Source: Actinophytocola glycyrrhizae (GTDB lineage: Bacteria; Actinomycetota; Actinomycetes; Mycobacteriales; Pseudonocardiaceae). From it: DNA of 64,000 nucleotides. The notes beneath the pieces were generated by a model. The model worked only from the letters and a program-made list of their open reading frames with translations, searched no databases and was not told the origin of the DNA. The stretch is taken from the NCBI RefSeq assembly GCF_042653545.1, contig NZ_JBHSIS010000017.1:62001-126000 (forward strand). Reading direction: 5' to 3'. This document shows, one piece after another, positions 16,521 through 24,838 of the stretch (position 1 is the first letter of the stretch; each line of letters begins with the position of its first letter). The position numbers and the translations under genes were made by a program.

Positions 16521-17756
16521 TCAGGCCGCCGCGCGGGCGGAGGCCGCCAGCCGGACCGGCAGCGTCTGGTGCCCGTTCATGATGAAGGTGGGCAGCGGCA
16601 CCAGTTCCTCGGCGGGTACGGCGAGGGACAGCCGGGGGAACCGTTCGAACAGTGTGGACAGTCCGATGGTGGCGACCATGCGGGCGATGCCAGCGCCAAG
16701 GCAGTAGTGCGGTCCGTGGCCGAAGGACAGGTGTTCCTTGTTCGGCCTGGTGATGTCGAACTCACCGGCACTGTGGCCGTGCATGGCGGGGTCGCGGCCC
16801 ACCGCGCTGTAGTTGATCAGGATCGCCTCGCCCTGCGGGATGGTCACGTCGTCGAGCGGAATGTCCTCGACCGCGTAGCGCAGCGGCAGGTGGGCCAGCG
16901 GCGACTGCACTCGCAGCACCTCGTCGATGACGTCGTTCCAGGACTGCTGCCCGGAACGGACCAGTTCGAGCTGCTCGGGGTGCGACAGCAGGGCGGTGAT
17001 CGCGTTGTCGAAGAAGTTGATGGTGGTTTCGGAGCCCGCGCCGAGAATCGCGAAGATGGTGTCGGTGAGCTCCTGCTCGCTCAGCCGTGAGCCGTCCCCG
17101 TCCCTGGTGGCGATCAGGTCGCTGGTGATGTCCTCACCGGGGTTGGCGCGCTTCTCCGCGATCAGGTCCGCCATCGCGCCGCGCCAGCCGGTCAGCACCT
17201 GCTGCGCCTGTTCCGGGCTGATCGTGGTGTCGACCATCAGGTCGTACACCTTCGCCGCCGCGGCCCTTGCCGGCTCGGACATCCCGATCAGGTCGGCGAC
17301 CAGGCGGGCGGGCAACGGGTAGGCGAACCCGGCACGCAGATCGACGACCTCGTCCGGGGACGCGGTCGCCATCCCGTCGAGCAGTTCGTTGGTGAGCTCG
17401 ATGACCCGGGGACGAAGCAGTTCGGTGCGGCGGGCGGTGAACGCCTTGCCGACCAGCCTCCGCAGCCGGACATGATCCTTGCCGTAGGCAGTGACCATGT
17501 TGTCCATCGCGATCCAGCTGATCATCTCCCAGTCCGGCGGAATCTCGCCGTTGATGAACGCCTGCCAGTGATTGCGCGCGCTCTTGGTCACCTTCGGGTT
17601 CGCCAGCAGGTGTTTGACCGCCGCGTAACTGTTGATCGACCACGCGGGCACGCCTCCGGGCAGCGTCACCCGGACGGCGCTGCTCATCGCGCGCAGCCGG
17701 TCCGTTTCGCCGTGCAGGTCCTTCCCGGATGCGTCCAGTACCGGATCGCTCGTCAT
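16521..17756 (-). CDS. Cytochrome P450
   Basis: A 411-residue bacterial class I P450. The I-helix motif AGSETT, K-helix EVLR (ExxR), and haem-binding loop FGHGPHYCLGAGIAR with the axial Cys are all present. It resembles CYP107/CYP105-type tailoring enzymes that hydroxylate or epoxidise bound or free substrates using a separate ferredoxin and reductase; neither partner is in this window. The ATG giving MTSDPVLD is chosen because GGAG lies 7 nt upstream; two in-frame Met codons upstream are less likely starts. It is divergent from the condensation-domain gene, sharing a ~200-nt region that also holds a glycosyltransferase relic. Confidence 0.9.
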   Translation of the reverse strand: MTSDPVLDASGKDLHGETDRLRAMSSAVRVTLPGGVPAWSINSYAAVKHLLANPKVTKSARNHWQAFINGEIPPDWEMISWIAMDNMVTAYGKDHVRLRRLVGKAFTARRTELLRPRVIELTNELLDGMATASPDEVVDLRAGFAYPLPARLVADLIGMSEPARAAAAKVYDLMVDTTISPEQAQQVLTGWRGAMADLIAEKRANPGEDITSDLIATRDGDGSRLSEQELTDTIFAILGAGSETTINFFDNAITALLSHPEQLELVRSGQQSWNDVIDEVLRVQSPLAHLPLRYAVEDIPLDDVTIPQGEAILINYSAVGRDPAMHGHSAGEFDITRPNKEHLSFGHGPHYCLGAGIARMVATIGLSTLFERFPRLSLAVPAEELVPLPTFIMNGHQTLPVRLAASARAAA

Positions 17757-17956
17757 TGGCATCTCCATTGGGTGTGCGTGCACGGTCTTGGGAAACGTAC
17801 GTACTCGCCATCCTCGTGAGGGCAGGAAGAGCTGCGCATCTTCGGCATTGCCGAAGAGTTCCGCCGTGCTGTCCGGTTCGCACGCGAGGAGATGTCATGG
17901 CGGTGTCGGCGGTGCTGGACTAGCCGCACGACAGTCCGCTGTAGGAGGAGCCACGC

Positions 17957-18037
17957 ATGCGAGTTCTGTTCGCGACCGTCCCCCACCCGAGTCACTCGTT
18001 CGCCGAGCTCGCCACCTTGCACCGGAGCGGGTCGTGA
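17957..18037 (+). pseudogene. Relic of a glycosyltransferase gene (start fused to a short tail)
   Basis: A very strong GTAGGAGGAG site precedes a 26-codon ORF beginning MRVLFATVPHPSH. That N-terminus matches the start of macrolide-type GT1 enzymes: 11 of 13 residues agree with the intact glycosyltransferase at 41061. After residue 13 the similarity ends and the frame stops 13 codons later. The stop TGA overlaps the GTG of the condensation gene (GTGA), so the remnant now acts as a coupled leader peptide. It looks like a large internal deletion in a former glycosyltransferase gene. A tiny 8-codon ORF (17897-17923) just upstream may be another scar. Confidence 0.6.
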
Positions 18038-19380
18038 CCGGATCGGACACCTCGCAAACGCTGTCCCTGCAACAGGAGTTCATCAACGCGCTGGACAAGG
18101 GCGACGAGATGGGCCCGTTCGGACCGGCCTACGTGCTGGCCTCGGCATGGCGGTTACGCGGTCCGGTCGACCCGGCCGTGCTGTCCGCCGCGCTGGACGA
18201 TGTCGTTGCCAGGCACGAGATCCTGCGTACGCCGGTGGCACGCGGCTCGTCGGTCGCGCTGCCGCCGGAGCCGGCGCCGGGGCCGGTGCCGCTCGCCGTG
18301 CACGACCTGAGCGGGACGCCGGTCGCCGACCGCGACCGGCGCGGCGAAGAGCTGCTCAACGAGATGGAGGGCGGCCGTTACCCGGTGACCGAGCTGCCGC
18401 ACCTGCGGGCCGCGCTCGCCGTGTTCGCCCCCGACGACGCCGTGCTCGTGCTGCTGGTGCACCACATCGTCGCCGACGGCTGGTCGATGGGCGTGCTCAT
18501 GCACGACGTCGCCGACCTGTACGCGGTGCGGTGCGGTCACGAGGTGCCCGCGCTGCCGCCGGCCCGGCAGTACCACGAGTTCGCTGCCGCGCAACGGGAA
18601 AGCCTCACGGACCCGGCAGTGCTGAAGGCCGCGAAGTACTGGCGTGAGCACCTGGCGGACGCCGAGATGACGCTGATCCCCGCCGATCGGCCGTTCGCCG
18701 GGAAGACCGCGGCCTACGCTGCACACCGCTTCCTGCTCGACGCCGAGCTCACCGCTGCGACAGCCCGGTTGGCCAAGTCGCACCGCGCCTCGCCGTTCAT
18801 GGTGTTTCTCAGCGCCTACAACGTCCTGCTGCGCGAGCTCACCGGCACCGAGGACGTCGTGGCGGCGTCGTTCAGCGCGGGCCGGGGGCTCGGTGACTTC
18901 AACCACGCGGTGGGGCCGTTCCTCAACTTCGTGCCGCTGCGCACCCGGCTTGCCGGGTGTCGCACGTTCGCCGATGTCCTCGACCGCACCCGCACCACGT
19001 GCCTCGGCGCCTTCAGCAACGAACTGCCGTTCCCGCTGATCGCCATGGAGGCGCCCGGACTGCTGGCATCGGCGGCCGAGCCCGAGCGGGACCTGCCCGC
19101 GTTCGAGCTCCTGCAGTTCCCGCCGGAGTCGAGCAGCGAGAAGGTCGGTGGGCTCGCGATCACCGAGCTGCGACGGCGACTGCTGTCCCAGGACGTCAGT
19201 TGCGGTATCCCGGACGGGATCGTATGGGCACTGGACGTGCTGCCCTCCGGCGAGACCGTCAACAGCCTGAAGTTCGACAAGAATCTCTTCGACGCGGACA
19301 CGGTATGGGGCTGGGCGCACTCGTTCGAGCGGATCCTGCGCGCGGCGGTGGCCGATCCGAACTCCCCGCTGCCCCAGTAG
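18034..19380 (+). CDS. Free-standing NRPS condensation domain protein
   Basis: A 448-residue single condensation domain. The catalytic HHIVADG motif is at 143-149, and later core regions are visible (RHEILRT, VGPFLNFVPLR). Such stand-alone C proteins form an amide or ester between a carrier-bound acyl group and an amine or alcohol acceptor. The natural partner is the A-T didomain encoded 2.6 kb downstream. The GTG start overlaps the stop of the preceding relic, and there is no other strong ribosome binding site, so translation probably depends on the leader. Acceptor unknown. Confidence 0.9.
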   Translation: MTGSDTSQTLSLQQEFINALDKGDEMGPFGPAYVLASAWRLRGPVDPAVLSAALDDVVARHEILRTPVARGSSVALPPEPAPGPVPLAVHDLSGTPVADRDRRGEELLNEMEGGRYPVTELPHLRAALAVFAPDDAVLVLLVHHIVADGWSMGVLMHDVADLYAVRCGHEVPALPPARQYHEFAAAQRESLTDPAVLKAAKYWREHLADAEMTLIPADRPFAGKTAAYAAHRFLLDAELTAATARLAKSHRASPFMVFLSAYNVLLRELTGTEDVVAASFSAGRGLGDFNHAVGPFLNFVPLRTRLAGCRTFADVLDRTRTTCLGAFSNELPFPLIAMEAPGLLASAAEPERDLPAFELLQFPPESSSEKVGGLAITELRRRLLSQDVSCGIPDGIVWALDVLPSGETVNSLKFDKNLFDADTVWGWAHSFERILRAAVADPNSPLPQ

Positions 19381-19397
19381 TTGTGAAGGGAACCGCA

Positions 19398-20798
19398 ATG
19401 CCGACCACCAACCCGGCCGCGGCGGCACTCGCCGCCGCACTGATCGAGGCCGAGGACGCCGGCAAGGGTGAGCTGGCGATCCTGCTCGGCCTCGCCATCG
19501 AAGCCGAAGAGGGGCAGGCGGCGGGTCCAGTGACCGCCGCCGCCCGCGCCCGCGTCGACGACTACCTGTCGATCTGGCGGGAGACCGCGGACGAGGCGCT
19601 GTCGCTGGCGCTGCTGTACCTGCTGGCGCACTTCCCGCAGGACCGGGACCGGGTGCTCGACACGGCGACGGCGTTGCCGCTCGACCCGGAGGACCTGTCC
19701 AGGCTGCGTCGTGCGCTGGCCGAACTGGACCAGGACAACCCGGACATCGGCCGGGTTTTCCCGCATCCGGCCGCGTGGGAACGCGACGACGCCGCGCGCC
19801 GCTTCGACCAGGCGCGGATCAGCGCCCTCGGTGCGGAGAAGATCGCCGGACTCTGGCGGGAGGACACCGAAACCGTGCTCGGTCACCTCGGCGTGAAGGC
19901 GCGCTGGGCGGTCCGCAACGGCCCGGTGGTGCCCGCTTCGTCGGACTCCGTTCCGGACCGCGACGTCGAACCGCCCGCCGCCGGGGCGGAACTGCTGGCG
20001 CAGCACGCGGCGGCGTTCCGGTGCCCCGGGTGCGGCGGTTCGCTGCGGCTCGCGGACAACCTCGCCAAGTGCGCGGCGTGCTCGAACGCCTATCCGGTCG
20101 AGAAGGGCATCCTCGATCTCACCGCCCGGGTCGGCGAGACCGGCGATGACTTCCTGCTCAAGCTGGCGCAGGTGCCGAGCATGGGCCACTACTACGAGGC
20201 GCACGCGCGGCCGAACTTCGTGCGGTTGTGCGGATCCAACTGGGCCGGCCAGGTCCTGCCCTCCGACGAGGACGACTACATCGCCTCGCATGTGCGTCCC
20301 GTCGACGGCCCGGTGCTCGACCTGGCGGCAGGTGCGGGCCGATGGACCGAGGTGCTGGCGAAGACCGTCGGCGCGGAACGGGTCATCGCGCTTGATCTGC
20401 TGCTGCCGATGCTCGTCACGCTGCGCGGACGGCTCCCCGAGGTACCCGCCGTGCTGGCGAGCGCGGCCACGTTGCCCTTCGGCGACGCGACGCTCGGTGC
20501 CGTGCTGTGCTGGAACGCACTGCAGGCATTTCCTGCCGACGCTCCCACGGCCATCGCCGAGGTGGCCCGCTGCCTGCGGCCGGGCGGCACGTTCACGTTG
20601 CTGACGTTCCGCAACTCCGACGACCCGGTCTACCGGTATTTCGCTCGCAGGCACCGGTTCCCGGCCCACAACGACGGGTTGACGCTGTTCGACCGGGACG
20701 AGCTGGTCGGCTGGCTGACCGAGGCGGGCCTGGAGATTCGCGATGAGGCCTCGCCCGGCACGTTCGTGATCATCAACGCCGTGCGCCCGGCCGGCTGA
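19398..20798 (+). CDS. SAM-dependent methyltransferase with N-terminal helical region and zinc ribbon
   Basis: A 466-residue protein in three parts. Residues 1-200 are helical and Ala-rich and unknown to me. A Trm112-like zinc ribbon follows, with Cys at 209, 212, 225 and 228 (CPGC...CAAC). A class I methyltransferase fold begins near 265, with VLDLAAGAGRW at 306-316 and ALDLLLP as the acidic loop. It should transfer a methyl group from SAM. The large N-terminal part could be a docking domain for a carrier protein or for the neighbouring condensation protein. It starts 17 nt after the condensation gene and is probably co-transcribed. Confidence 0.8.
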   Translation: MPTTNPAAAALAAALIEAEDAGKGELAILLGLAIEAEEGQAAGPVTAAARARVDDYLSIWRETADEALSLALLYLLAHFPQDRDRVLDTATALPLDPEDLSRLRRALAELDQDNPDIGRVFPHPAAWERDDAARRFDQARISALGAEKIAGLWREDTETVLGHLGVKARWAVRNGPVVPASSDSVPDRDVEPPAAGAELLAQHAAAFRCPGCGGSLRLADNLAKCAACSNAYPVEKGILDLTARVGETGDDFLLKLAQVPSMGHYYEAHARPNFVRLCGSNWAGQVLPSDEDDYIASHVRPVDGPVLDLAAGAGRWTEVLAKTVGAERVIALDLLLPMLVTLRGRLPEVPAVLASAATLPFGDATLGAVLCWNALQAFPADAPTAIAEVARCLRPGGTFTLLTFRNSDDPVYRYFARRHRFPAHNDGLTLFDRDELVGWLTEAGLEIRDEASPGTFVIINAVRPAG

Positions 20799-20886
20799 CG
20801 GGCCAGGGCTGGGGCGAAGTCCCCGGTCTCAGCCGGTCGAGTCGAGAATCCGGCGCATCGAGTGGATTCCGCAGGTCGAACCGAAC

Positions 20887-20917
20887 CGCCCCGCCGCGGC
20901 ATGGCCGCGGCGGGGCG
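20887..20917. terminator. Convergent hairpin terminator
   Basis: A 14-bp GC-only stem (CGCCCCGCCGCGGC and its complement) with a 3-nt loop lies between the methyltransferase and the oppositely oriented DUF2306 gene. Confidence 0.75.
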
Positions 20918-20984
20918 CTGTCGGGTTGTATGCCGACCAGGACCGTCCGACCCAGCCCATGGCCGACGAGCAGGCTGTCGACGA

Positions 20985-21689
20985 TCAGGTCGCGGTCGGC
21001 CGTCCGAGGGCACCGCGGGCCGGGCTCGGACGTGCCGCCCGTGGCGCGGCATCCTTGCCGCTGGTCACGTACCAGTGCGCGACGGCGAGGTTGAGCACCC
21101 ACGTCAACCACTGGAGCGAATCGAAGGTGACCACCGGGCTGATCAGCGGAGCGAGATGCGGCGCGGCGACCACGAGCCCGGCGTTCAGGGGGATCACGAG
21201 AGTGAGTGCGATGCTGTAGGACATCCACTGCCGGTGCTTGGCGAACTGGTGCTTGCGAGCCGCCCGCCAGGCGACCGCGGTCGCGGCCAACCAGACCATG
21301 CCCCAGAAGAAACTCGCGGTGTTCGTCGGCTCGCCGATGACGAACAGCACCCCGACCAGCAGGACCGAGCACGGCAGCACACCCGCGAACACATAGGCGC
21401 GGCCGTTCCACCGGTGCAGGCGCGGAAACCGGCGCCGCATTCCCGGCCAGATCTGCACGAGCGCGGTGATCATGGTCAGAACACCGAACGAGCCGTGCAA
21501 CACCCGAACCGCCGCGACGTCCGGATCGACGAACCTCGGTATGAAGTGCGGCAACATGACGCTGAGATAGAGCACCACGCCGGCAGCGATCAGGGATACG
21601 CCAACGACCGGCCACGACCAGGTTCGATGTGCGGGCGGGCGTGGGAATCCAGTTGTTGGCGGTGTGCTGAGCACCTGTTCCGTCGACAC
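20985..21689 (-). CDS. DUF2306-family membrane protein
   Basis: A 234-residue protein with about five to six hydrophobic helices and the LHRWNGRAYVFAG and AKHRQWM segments typical of DUF2306 membrane proteins. These are thought to bind haem or act in redox, but the function is not established. The GTG start is preceded by a perfect AAGGAGG site, so the longer upstream frame is rejected. It interrupts an otherwise plus-strand NRPS region and is divergent from the A-T gene. Any role in the pathway is unknown. Confidence 0.75.
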   Translation of the reverse strand: MSTEQVLSTPPTTGFPRPPAHRTWSWPVVGVSLIAAGVVLYLSVMLPHFIPRFVDPDVAAVRVLHGSFGVLTMITALVQIWPGMRRRFPRLHRWNGRAYVFAGVLPCSVLLVGVLFVIGEPTNTASFFWGMVWLAATAVAWRAARKHQFAKHRQWMSYSIALTLVIPLNAGLVVAAPHLAPLISPVVTFDSLQWLTWVLNLAVAHWYVTSGKDAAPRAARPSPARGALGRPTAT

Positions 21690-21976
21690 GGGCGACCTCC
21701 TTCTTGCCGGCGCGACGACGACAAGGTGCCGACCTCGGCTGATCACTCACTGAGATCGGTTGGTTACGCACCGGGCATAGGAAGGTTCGCACGGTGCCGG
21801 GCGGCGCAGCGTCTTTGTCCTTGCGTAACAGGGAGTTCCTGGCGCGGCCCCGGACGGTTCACCGCGCGGCGGTGTCTCTCGTGCCGCTCGGCGGGGGCCA
21901 GCGCAATACCGAAGACGCCGCACGACCTCGGGAGCGAGCAGACTTGACAGCAGTCGGTACATGAGGCGAGGAGCGG

Positions 21977-23749
21977 ATGATGCGCCACACTTCCATTCCG
22001 GGCTGCTTCGTCGCGCAGGTGCACCAGACGCCGGACGCGGTCGCGCTGTCCGAAGGAGAGGCGCGACTGACCTACCGGGAACTGAACGAACGCGCGAACC
22101 AGGTCGCCCACCGGCTGCTGAGCGCAGGCGTGGCCGCGGGGGAGCCGGTCGCGGTGGCGATGGCGCGGTCGGTCGAGCTCGTGGTCGCGATACTGGGGGT
22201 GCTCAAGGCAGGCGCGTGCTATCTCCCGTTGCACGAGGCGTATCCGGTCGAGCGTGTGCAGGACATCCTCGACCGTGCGAACGGTCCTTTGCTGCTGACC
22301 GACGAGCCGACCAGGGTGCGTGGTCTGCCGCGGGCGGAGCGGGTCGTCTTCGCCGACGACACCACGGAGTTCACCGGCCGGTCCACAGTGGACCCGGTGA
22401 TCGCGGAAGCGGAGGGCGGGCAGGTCGCCTACATCATGCACACGTCCGGTTCGACCGGTGAGCCGAAGGGTGTCGCCGTCACACACCGCGGCGTGCTCGG
22501 CCTGGCGCTGGACTCGTGCTGGGACACCGGGCGGCACGAGCGGGTGCCGATGCTGGCTCCGTACGCCTTCGGAGTGTCCACCTACGAGATCTGGGTGCCG
22601 TTGCTGCGCGGCGGGACCATCGTGCTGCCGCGCGGCGCGCTCGACGTCGACGGGTTGCGGACGTTGGTCGCCGAGGAGTCGATCACCGGGTTGCATCTGA
22701 CGGCCGGGTTGTTCCGGGTGATCGCGGACGAGGCGCCGGAGGTACTGTCCGGTGTCCGCGAGGTGCTGACCGGCGGCGACGTGATCGCGCCATCGGCCGT
22801 GCGGCGCGTTCTCGACGCCTGTCCCGATCTCGTGGTCCGCGCGACGTACGGCGCCACCGAACTGTCCTCGTTCGCCGCGCACTTCCCGATGACCGCGCCG
22901 TTCGAGGAGCCGAGGACCATCCCCATCGGCTACCCGATGGACGACGTCCGCGTGCACGTGCTTGACGACGAACTGCGGCCGGTCGGTCCGGGCGAGGTCG
23001 GTGAGCTCTACATCGGCGGGCCCCGGCTGGCACTCGGCTACGTCGGCAGGGACGATCTGACGGCCGAGCGGTTCCGCACGGATCCGTTCGAGGGACAGGG
23101 GCATCGCGTGTACCGCACCGGGGACCTGGTGCGGACGCGGGCCGGTGGTGTGCTCGAGTTCGTCAGCAGGGCGGACAACCAGGTCAAGATCCGTGGTTAC
23201 CGCGTCGAGCTCGGCGAGATCGAGTCGACGCTGGCCGCGCACCCGGGTGTCGTGCATGCCGCTGTCGTGACGCGCGAGAGCGAGCTCGGTGAGCATCGCG
23301 TCGTCGCCTACGTGGTGTTCCCCGCCGGGACGGAGCCGGCGTCGGCGACCGAGGACCTGCTTGCCGACGCGGCGCGACGGCTGCCGGAGTACATGCTGCC
23401 GTCGGTGGTCATCCCGCTCGACCGGCTGCCGCTGACGCCGAACGGAAAGCTGGACCGTGCCGCGCTGCCGGAGCCGGAGTCCGGTACGTCGGCGAACTAC
23501 CGGCCGCCGGCCACCGCCCGCGAGGCGGTGTTGTGCGCGGTGTTCGAGGAGGTCCTCGAGGTCGGCCGGGTCGGCATGGACGACAGCTTCTTCGATCTCG
23601 AGGGGAACTCGCTGCTCGCCATGCGGCTGATCAGCCGGATTGCCGCGCGACTCGACGTGGAGCTCACCATCGCCGATCTGTTCAACGCTCCCACGGTGTC
23701 CGACCTGTGCAAGCTCCTCGACGACCAGGGAGTGACCAACGATGAGTGA
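21977..23749 (+). CDS. NRPS adenylation-thiolation didomain with atypical pocket
   Basis: A 590-residue A-T protein. The A3 motif HTSGSTGEPKG is near 155-165, A8 QVKIRGYRVELGEI is intact, and A10 PNGKLDR supplies the catalytic Lys. The carrier domain has GNSLL with Ser 545. By hand alignment to GrsA the pocket reads G-V-Y-H-L-G-T-S-F-K. The Asp that normally binds the alpha-amino group is Gly199, so the substrate may lack an alpha-amino group (2-oxo, 2-hydroxy or aryl acid). The aromatic-looking pocket and the adjacent MppJ-like gene point to a methylated aryl 2-oxoacid; this is inference. GAGGAG precedes the ATG pair. Confidence 0.9.
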   Translation: MMRHTSIPGCFVAQVHQTPDAVALSEGEARLTYRELNERANQVAHRLLSAGVAAGEPVAVAMARSVELVVAILGVLKAGACYLPLHEAYPVERVQDILDRANGPLLLTDEPTRVRGLPRAERVVFADDTTEFTGRSTVDPVIAEAEGGQVAYIMHTSGSTGEPKGVAVTHRGVLGLALDSCWDTGRHERVPMLAPYAFGVSTYEIWVPLLRGGTIVLPRGALDVDGLRTLVAEESITGLHLTAGLFRVIADEAPEVLSGVREVLTGGDVIAPSAVRRVLDACPDLVVRATYGATELSSFAAHFPMTAPFEEPRTIPIGYPMDDVRVHVLDDELRPVGPGEVGELYIGGPRLALGYVGRDDLTAERFRTDPFEGQGHRVYRTGDLVRTRAGGVLEFVSRADNQVKIRGYRVELGEIESTLAAHPGVVHAAVVTRESELGEHRVVAYVVFPAGTEPASATEDLLADAARRLPEYMLPSVVIPLDRLPLTPNGKLDRAALPEPESGTSANYRPPATAREAVLCAVFEEVLEVGRVGMDDSFFDLEGNSLLAMRLISRIAARLDVELTIADLFNAPTVSDLCKLLDDQGVTNDE

Positions 23750-23783
23750 GCGACGGCCCGACCCAGTCGCAACGGGAGGAAAA

Positions 23784-24821
23784 GTGAGCGCGGAGTACAT
23801 CAACGGCGTCGAGATGCTGCGGGGAGTCGAGGAGGATTTCCGCGGCGCGCGCGAGGCGGCCTACATCTACAACTCGGCCGTGGCCGCCTGGGCGATCTGC
23901 GCGGCGTGGGAGGTCGGCGCGCTGGACGAGCTGAACGAGAACCGCAAGCTCGACACCGCGGAGTTCGCCGAGGCGCACGGCCTCGACCCGCTCTCCACGC
24001 TCGGCATGTTCCGCGCTCTGGCTTCGGTCGAGATCGTGCGCAGGATCGAGACCGTCGTCATGGCGACCGACAAGTTCGACGAGATCTACCGGACCAAGTC
24101 GTTCTTCCACTGGCTGAACCGGGGCAGCGGCGAGTTGTTCCGGCAGATGCCCAAGGCGCTGGTCGAGCGGAACCGCGTCGGTGAGTACTACGAGCGGGAC
24201 CCGGCGGCGATCGCGTACGCCTGCCGGGACATCAGTGCCATCACCTACGACGAGACGTTCCACGCGACGCTGGACCGGATCGACTTCCCGTTCACCGTCG
24301 TCGCCGACCTCGGCTGCGGCAGCGGCGGGCGGCTGATGGACGTGCTCGGGCGTCATCCCGGCACCAGGGGGTTCGGCATCGACATCGCCGAGCCGTCGCT
24401 CGAGGTGGCCAGGCGTGACGCGGCGGAGGCTGGCTTCGGCGACCGCACCGAGTTCTTCCAGGCCGACGTGCTGAACCTGCGGGAGCGGCCGGAGTTCCGT
24501 GAGGTCGAGGTGCTGACCTGCTTCATGATGGCGCACGACTTCTGGCCGAAGGAGACGTGCATCGCGACCCTGCGCCGGTTGCGGGAGCTGTTCCCGAACG
24601 TCAAGCGGTTCCTGTTCGGTGACGCGACGCGATCGGTCGGTGTCCACGACACCGAGCTCGGCGTGTTCACGCTCGGTTTCGAGCTCGGGCACGACCTGAT
24701 GGGCACGTTCATGCCCACCCTCGCCGACTGGTGCTCGGTGTTCTCCGAGTCGGGCTGGAACCTGCTGCGCGTCAACAGGATCGAGGTCGCAGCCGGTGAA
24801 GTGATCGCGGAACTCGCCTGA
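23784..24821 (+). CDS. MppJ-like 2-oxoacid C-methyltransferase
   Basis: A 345-residue protein strongly resembling MppJ of the mannopeptimycin pathway, which methylates the beta carbon of phenylpyruvate with SAM and a bound ferric ion. Shared features are AAWEVGALDEL, FHWLNRGSGELFRQMP, ADLGCGSG for SAM, and the two iron-ligand regions MMAHDFWP (H251) and LGHDLMG (H303). It should make a beta-methyl aryl 2-oxoacid. The GTG start at 23784 has GGGAGG just upstream. An alternative ATG at 23742 overlaps the A-T stop codon by 8 nt and would add 14 residues. Tight packing with the A-T gene suggests a shared substrate. Confidence 0.88.
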   Translation: MSAEYINGVEMLRGVEEDFRGAREAAYIYNSAVAAWAICAAWEVGALDELNENRKLDTAEFAEAHGLDPLSTLGMFRALASVEIVRRIETVVMATDKFDEIYRTKSFFHWLNRGSGELFRQMPKALVERNRVGEYYERDPAAIAYACRDISAITYDETFHATLDRIDFPFTVVADLGCGSGGRLMDVLGRHPGTRGFGIDIAEPSLEVARRDAAEAGFGDRTEFFQADVLNLRERPEFREVEVLTCFMMAHDFWPKETCIATLRRLRELFPNVKRFLFGDATRSVGVHDTELGVFTLGFELGHDLMGTFMPTLADWCSVFSESGWNLLRVNRIEVAAGEVIAELA

Positions 24822-24838
24822 GGGAACGGGAAACCCCA

